Source: Channa striata
Lineage: Eukaryota; Chordata; Actinopteri; Anabantiformes; Channidae
Length of the DNA: 64,000 nucleotides
Reading direction: 5' to 3'
Assembly (NCBI GenBank): GCA_033026295.1
Contig: CM065178.1
Coordinates: 21,343,781 to 21,407,780 of the forward strand
Under the pieces are notes generated by a model. That model was not told where the DNA came from, searched no databases, and saw only the letters and a list, made by a program, of their open reading frames with translations. Of this stretch, positions 61,401 to 64,000 are shown piece by piece. Position 1 is the first letter of the stretch. Each line of letters begins with the position of its first letter. Made by a program: the position numbers and the translations under genes.

Positions 61401-62149
61401 AAAAGAATCACCAAAGAGTGAAGGAACAGTTGCATGTATAAAATCCTGAGCAGGCCCAGTGATTCAGATTATGGAAATGACTTTGAAAGATATATTGCTG
61501 TGCCCATGTGCATCAAAGGTTCCCTTAACACTTTCTTACTCAAAAAAATGTTTACAGTATTTTTGTTTTACAGTTTTACAATTCACACTGTGGGTTGTGA
61601 TTCAAATGAGGTTGATGATGAACATTGTCCCCAACGAAAGTCAATATAATGTATCCCGAGAGGGACGTTACCCCTTTAAATTGCATAATAATTTGTTCAG
61701 AAGTTGCTGACACATTTCATAGAAGACCTCACGTTGGCTTTAGAAGAACAATTTATCAAAAAAGACTTGAATAGATCAAATTTGGCACCAGACAATTGGG
61801 TCTCGTGATTTTGGAGGTCCCTTAATATTTTAAAGTGACCTGGAGTTTCATAATAAATCTATCAAACAGCTAAATGTCTGGCTCTTCTATGAACATGTCT
61901 CTGATGATGAAGCCGTTGAGCCTGGGTGCGTGTGTTGGTGCTTTTTTGAAACATCGCAACCGCGTCTCTATTTTCATCGAGCAGGTGAAAGAGGAAAATA
62001 CAAAACACAACGGAGTGAAAAAGCAGCCGAGGATAAATCCGTTTCCATGTCTCCCACAGGGAGAAATCCTGCCTGGAGACTCTGCAATCTCCATCCGTAT
62101 GATGTGAAAATGATCCAAACATGTGTTCCGTATAGGAAACGCTTTCTCT

Positions 62150-62690
62150 GCCACCAAGTTAAATACATTAGGTCACGGAGGTGCCAAAGCTGTCACATCT
62201 ACGGCGCCGAAAGTGGCGCGCCGCATCATCTGAAATCTGGAGGAGCTTTAAAAGGCAAGCCATTACCCGTCGATGGACAATGTGATGTCGGGCTGGGAAA
62301 TTAGCCTTTAAGGACAGAGGATTGACAGTTTAATTGTTTAATGGTCAGTCGATGGGGCCTCTAACATGTTTATATCTCACAGAGACAATTGAGTCTATTA
62401 TGCCGTGACACGAGTGGCGAGATTGTTATCGCGCCGAGCGGCTGGTCACAAAAAGAATTCGCCGGCTCGCCGTTGGCCGTGAAGGGCCTCGTGCAGCACA
62501 GCACTCTTTGCAACTAATTCTTTCCATTAAGAGCCTCTAGCACATTGCTGCTCTTTGTACACAAATCCCCTTTAATTATGGGATTTATACAGCAGCAGAG
62601 TGTGAACATGAATAAATAACTATAGAGCGGCAGAGGCAAACACAGCCAGTTAATGCTTCCGTGGAGCGTGAGATTCTGCAAGGTCACCGC
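62150..62690. promoter_or_regulatory. Candidate conserved non-coding element, long
   Basis: The block includes GACAGTTTAATTGTTTAATG near 62325, CTTTGCAACTAATTCTTTCC, CCCCTTTAATTATGGG at 62568-62583 and GAATAAATAACTATAG. These mix with CpG-dense words such as TATCGCGCCGAGCGGC near 62430. At about 540 bp it is the longest run of this texture in the window. No reading frame spans it. Confidence 0.3.
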
Positions 62691-64000
62691 AGATAAGGTG
62701 CACGGTTTATGGCACGCATCTCAACTAAAGGAGAAATATTTCCTCCCGGGCAGTTAAGTGAGCGCGTTATTGTTCACCGGGAGCCCAGCTACAGTGGCAA
62801 AATTGCATTTGTGATTAGAACATTATGCATATACTGTACACTACTGTATATAAGGCACCGTGGATCAGTCGTTTGTCAGAGCGGGGACTGCAAAGGAATA
62901 CACTCTGAATGGGATGAATGTGTCCCATTGTTGACGGCAGCTCGAGGTCATCAGACGATGAAGGACACTGGCTGCACTGTACCGTCTGCGAGCCGCATAA
63001 CTCGCTTCCCCGTGCCACCGGGGGACGACTATTTAAGATTCGAGCGGCGTGTTGGACAGAGAATAGGAAAAGCCTTTTTGTGTCCGTGAATTATTCAAGC
63101 GGCGCGCAGAACGAAGCCATCGAAAGCCGTCCATCGCCGCTCCGTCCGGAGGCCCCTGGTGTTGTTCAGACGGCAGAGGGACAATGCAGATGCCACCGAG
63201 CCGTTGGAAACAAGGTGATACAGGAGGACCGCTGCAAACCAGGAGATAAGACGGGCCAGATGTGTTAATGGCTTCATCAATGAGGTTTAATTATCTTAGG
63301 TTTAAGATAAAGAAGTGGAACAGCGGTGAACAGGAACATGGGCGGGATTACTTTCAACCCACATGTAACGTTACACAATGAATTCATCCAATGAGCGACA
63401 TAAACCCAGTCACGTTTCTCCGTCTCTATAAGGTAATATGCGCGTGAGTATCATGCAGCAGAATAAAAGTTAGTCTGGGAATTTAGTTTTTAAAAGCGGA
63501 AACATCCAACAGTGTGACATGAGGTGACAACATGGCAGCAGATGTCAGAATTGCTCTACAGGTTGTTCTTCGCCTTAAGAGGACAGAGACAATGGCCGGT
63601 GAGCTAGTGTTTGACAAATGTGCGTCAAGACAAGACAACCCACATGGAATCGATGTGTGGATATTGCTGGTTGTAGTTATGCTGGACGTATCTGTGGTGT
63701 TCAATATTCTGTAGCCAACCGCAAAACAACACAAACACTGGAGACGCTCCTCGTGTTTCATTAAAGTTTAAATTTTGCTTAACGTGAGGGTGACCGGCAC
63801 GTTCTCAACCCTCGGCCGTCAAACTGCGCCACTCTGCCGTTACCGTCGGACACGGTGTTAGCGCCACTAACAAAGCCCTGGGAACAATGGCTTCTGGAAA
63901 AAGTGTGTCACCTCACGGCGCCACGTTCTGTGTCTTGTGTCTCATTGGGTCATTAATTCAAATATCTGTTGTTAAAAAGTAAGACACAAATTACTTCATT

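Larger units (their letters stand above)
55170..64000. other. Non-coding sequence, right edge
   Basis: No gene is recognised. 55200-55980 is AT-rich with a cluster of TTACC words at 55770-55880. The minus frame at 60241-60870 (209 codons) and the opposing plus frame at 60251-60682 (143 codons) share a GC-rich stretch and show no domain. Other frames (124 codons at 61930-62304, 126 at 62709-63089) are likewise unconvincing. A GGGCGGG, CCAATGAG and CTATAAGG series lies at 63340-63433. Confidence 0.5.

Noticed and set aside
61930..62304. 124-codon plus-strand frame
   Set aside because: Several frames on both strands are open over the same interval, and the texture continues into a regulatory-like block.
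62847..62855. TATATAAGG as a TATA box
   Set aside because: There is no supporting CCAAT or GC box at normal spacing and no exon downstream. Such words are expected by chance in AT-rich DNA.
1..64000. CRISPR arrays, operons, prophage or other bacterial systems
   Set aside because: There are no regularly spaced repeats, no ribosome-binding sites before long frames and no dense coding. The repeats are of vertebrate type.
1..64000. tRNA genes
   Set aside because: All tRNA-like A/B-box pairs found sit inside SINEs with SINE bodies and tails, and none folds as an intact tRNA by inspection.

Overview
The window looks like vertebrate, almost certainly ray-finned (teleost) fish, nuclear DNA. It is mostly non-coding: a gene desert, or the inside of very large introns. 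The evidence is the total lack of dense ORFs, several (TG)n/(CA)n microsatellites, long A, C and G tracts, tRNA-derived SINEs with teleost-type tails, and a LINE fragment encoding the RLRWFGHVQRRD motif of fish RTE-type reverse transcriptases. I recognise no intact protein-coding gene, rRNA, tRNA or known microRNA on either strand. The longest open frame (209 codons, minus strand, 60241-60870) lies in a GC-rich stretch where the opposite strand is also open, and it does not read like a protein family I know.

Layout. 1-13290 is largely single-copy sequence with two striking hairpins (977-1026 and 1938-1961), a probable old repeat at 6080-6560 and several conserved-element-like blocks. 13290-15560 is a small cluster of repeat debris: a teleost interspersed-repeat fragment, a tRNA-SINE, a TG tract, an RTE LINE fragment on the minus strand and a longer degenerate repeat. 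15560-32180 is mostly unique, with several TG or A tracts, two SINEs (17948-18055 and 24420-24548) and a 90-bp tandem duplication containing inverted motifs (27426-27600). 32180-33085 is a second copy of a long degenerate teleost repeat. 33085-54990 is mostly unique, with a SINE at 43323-43512, a repeat end at 51805-51963 and a CpG-rich patch at 53490-54130. 54990-64000 holds one more SINE and further conserved-element-like blocks.

Many stretches outside repeats combine TAATTA-type homeodomain sites, POU/SOX-like sites and retained CpGs, with no reading frame. That texture is typical of the conserved non-coding enhancers that fill gene deserts around developmental regulators. This is inference from sequence texture only: no alignment could be run, the flanking genes are not visible, and I could not name the locus. 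Two good CTCF-like motifs (31634, 48141) and an RFX X-box next to a palindromic E-box (47423-47449) would fit a regulatory landscape. I found no convincing new biological system. The best candidate for follow-up is the near-perfect hairpin at 970-1033.
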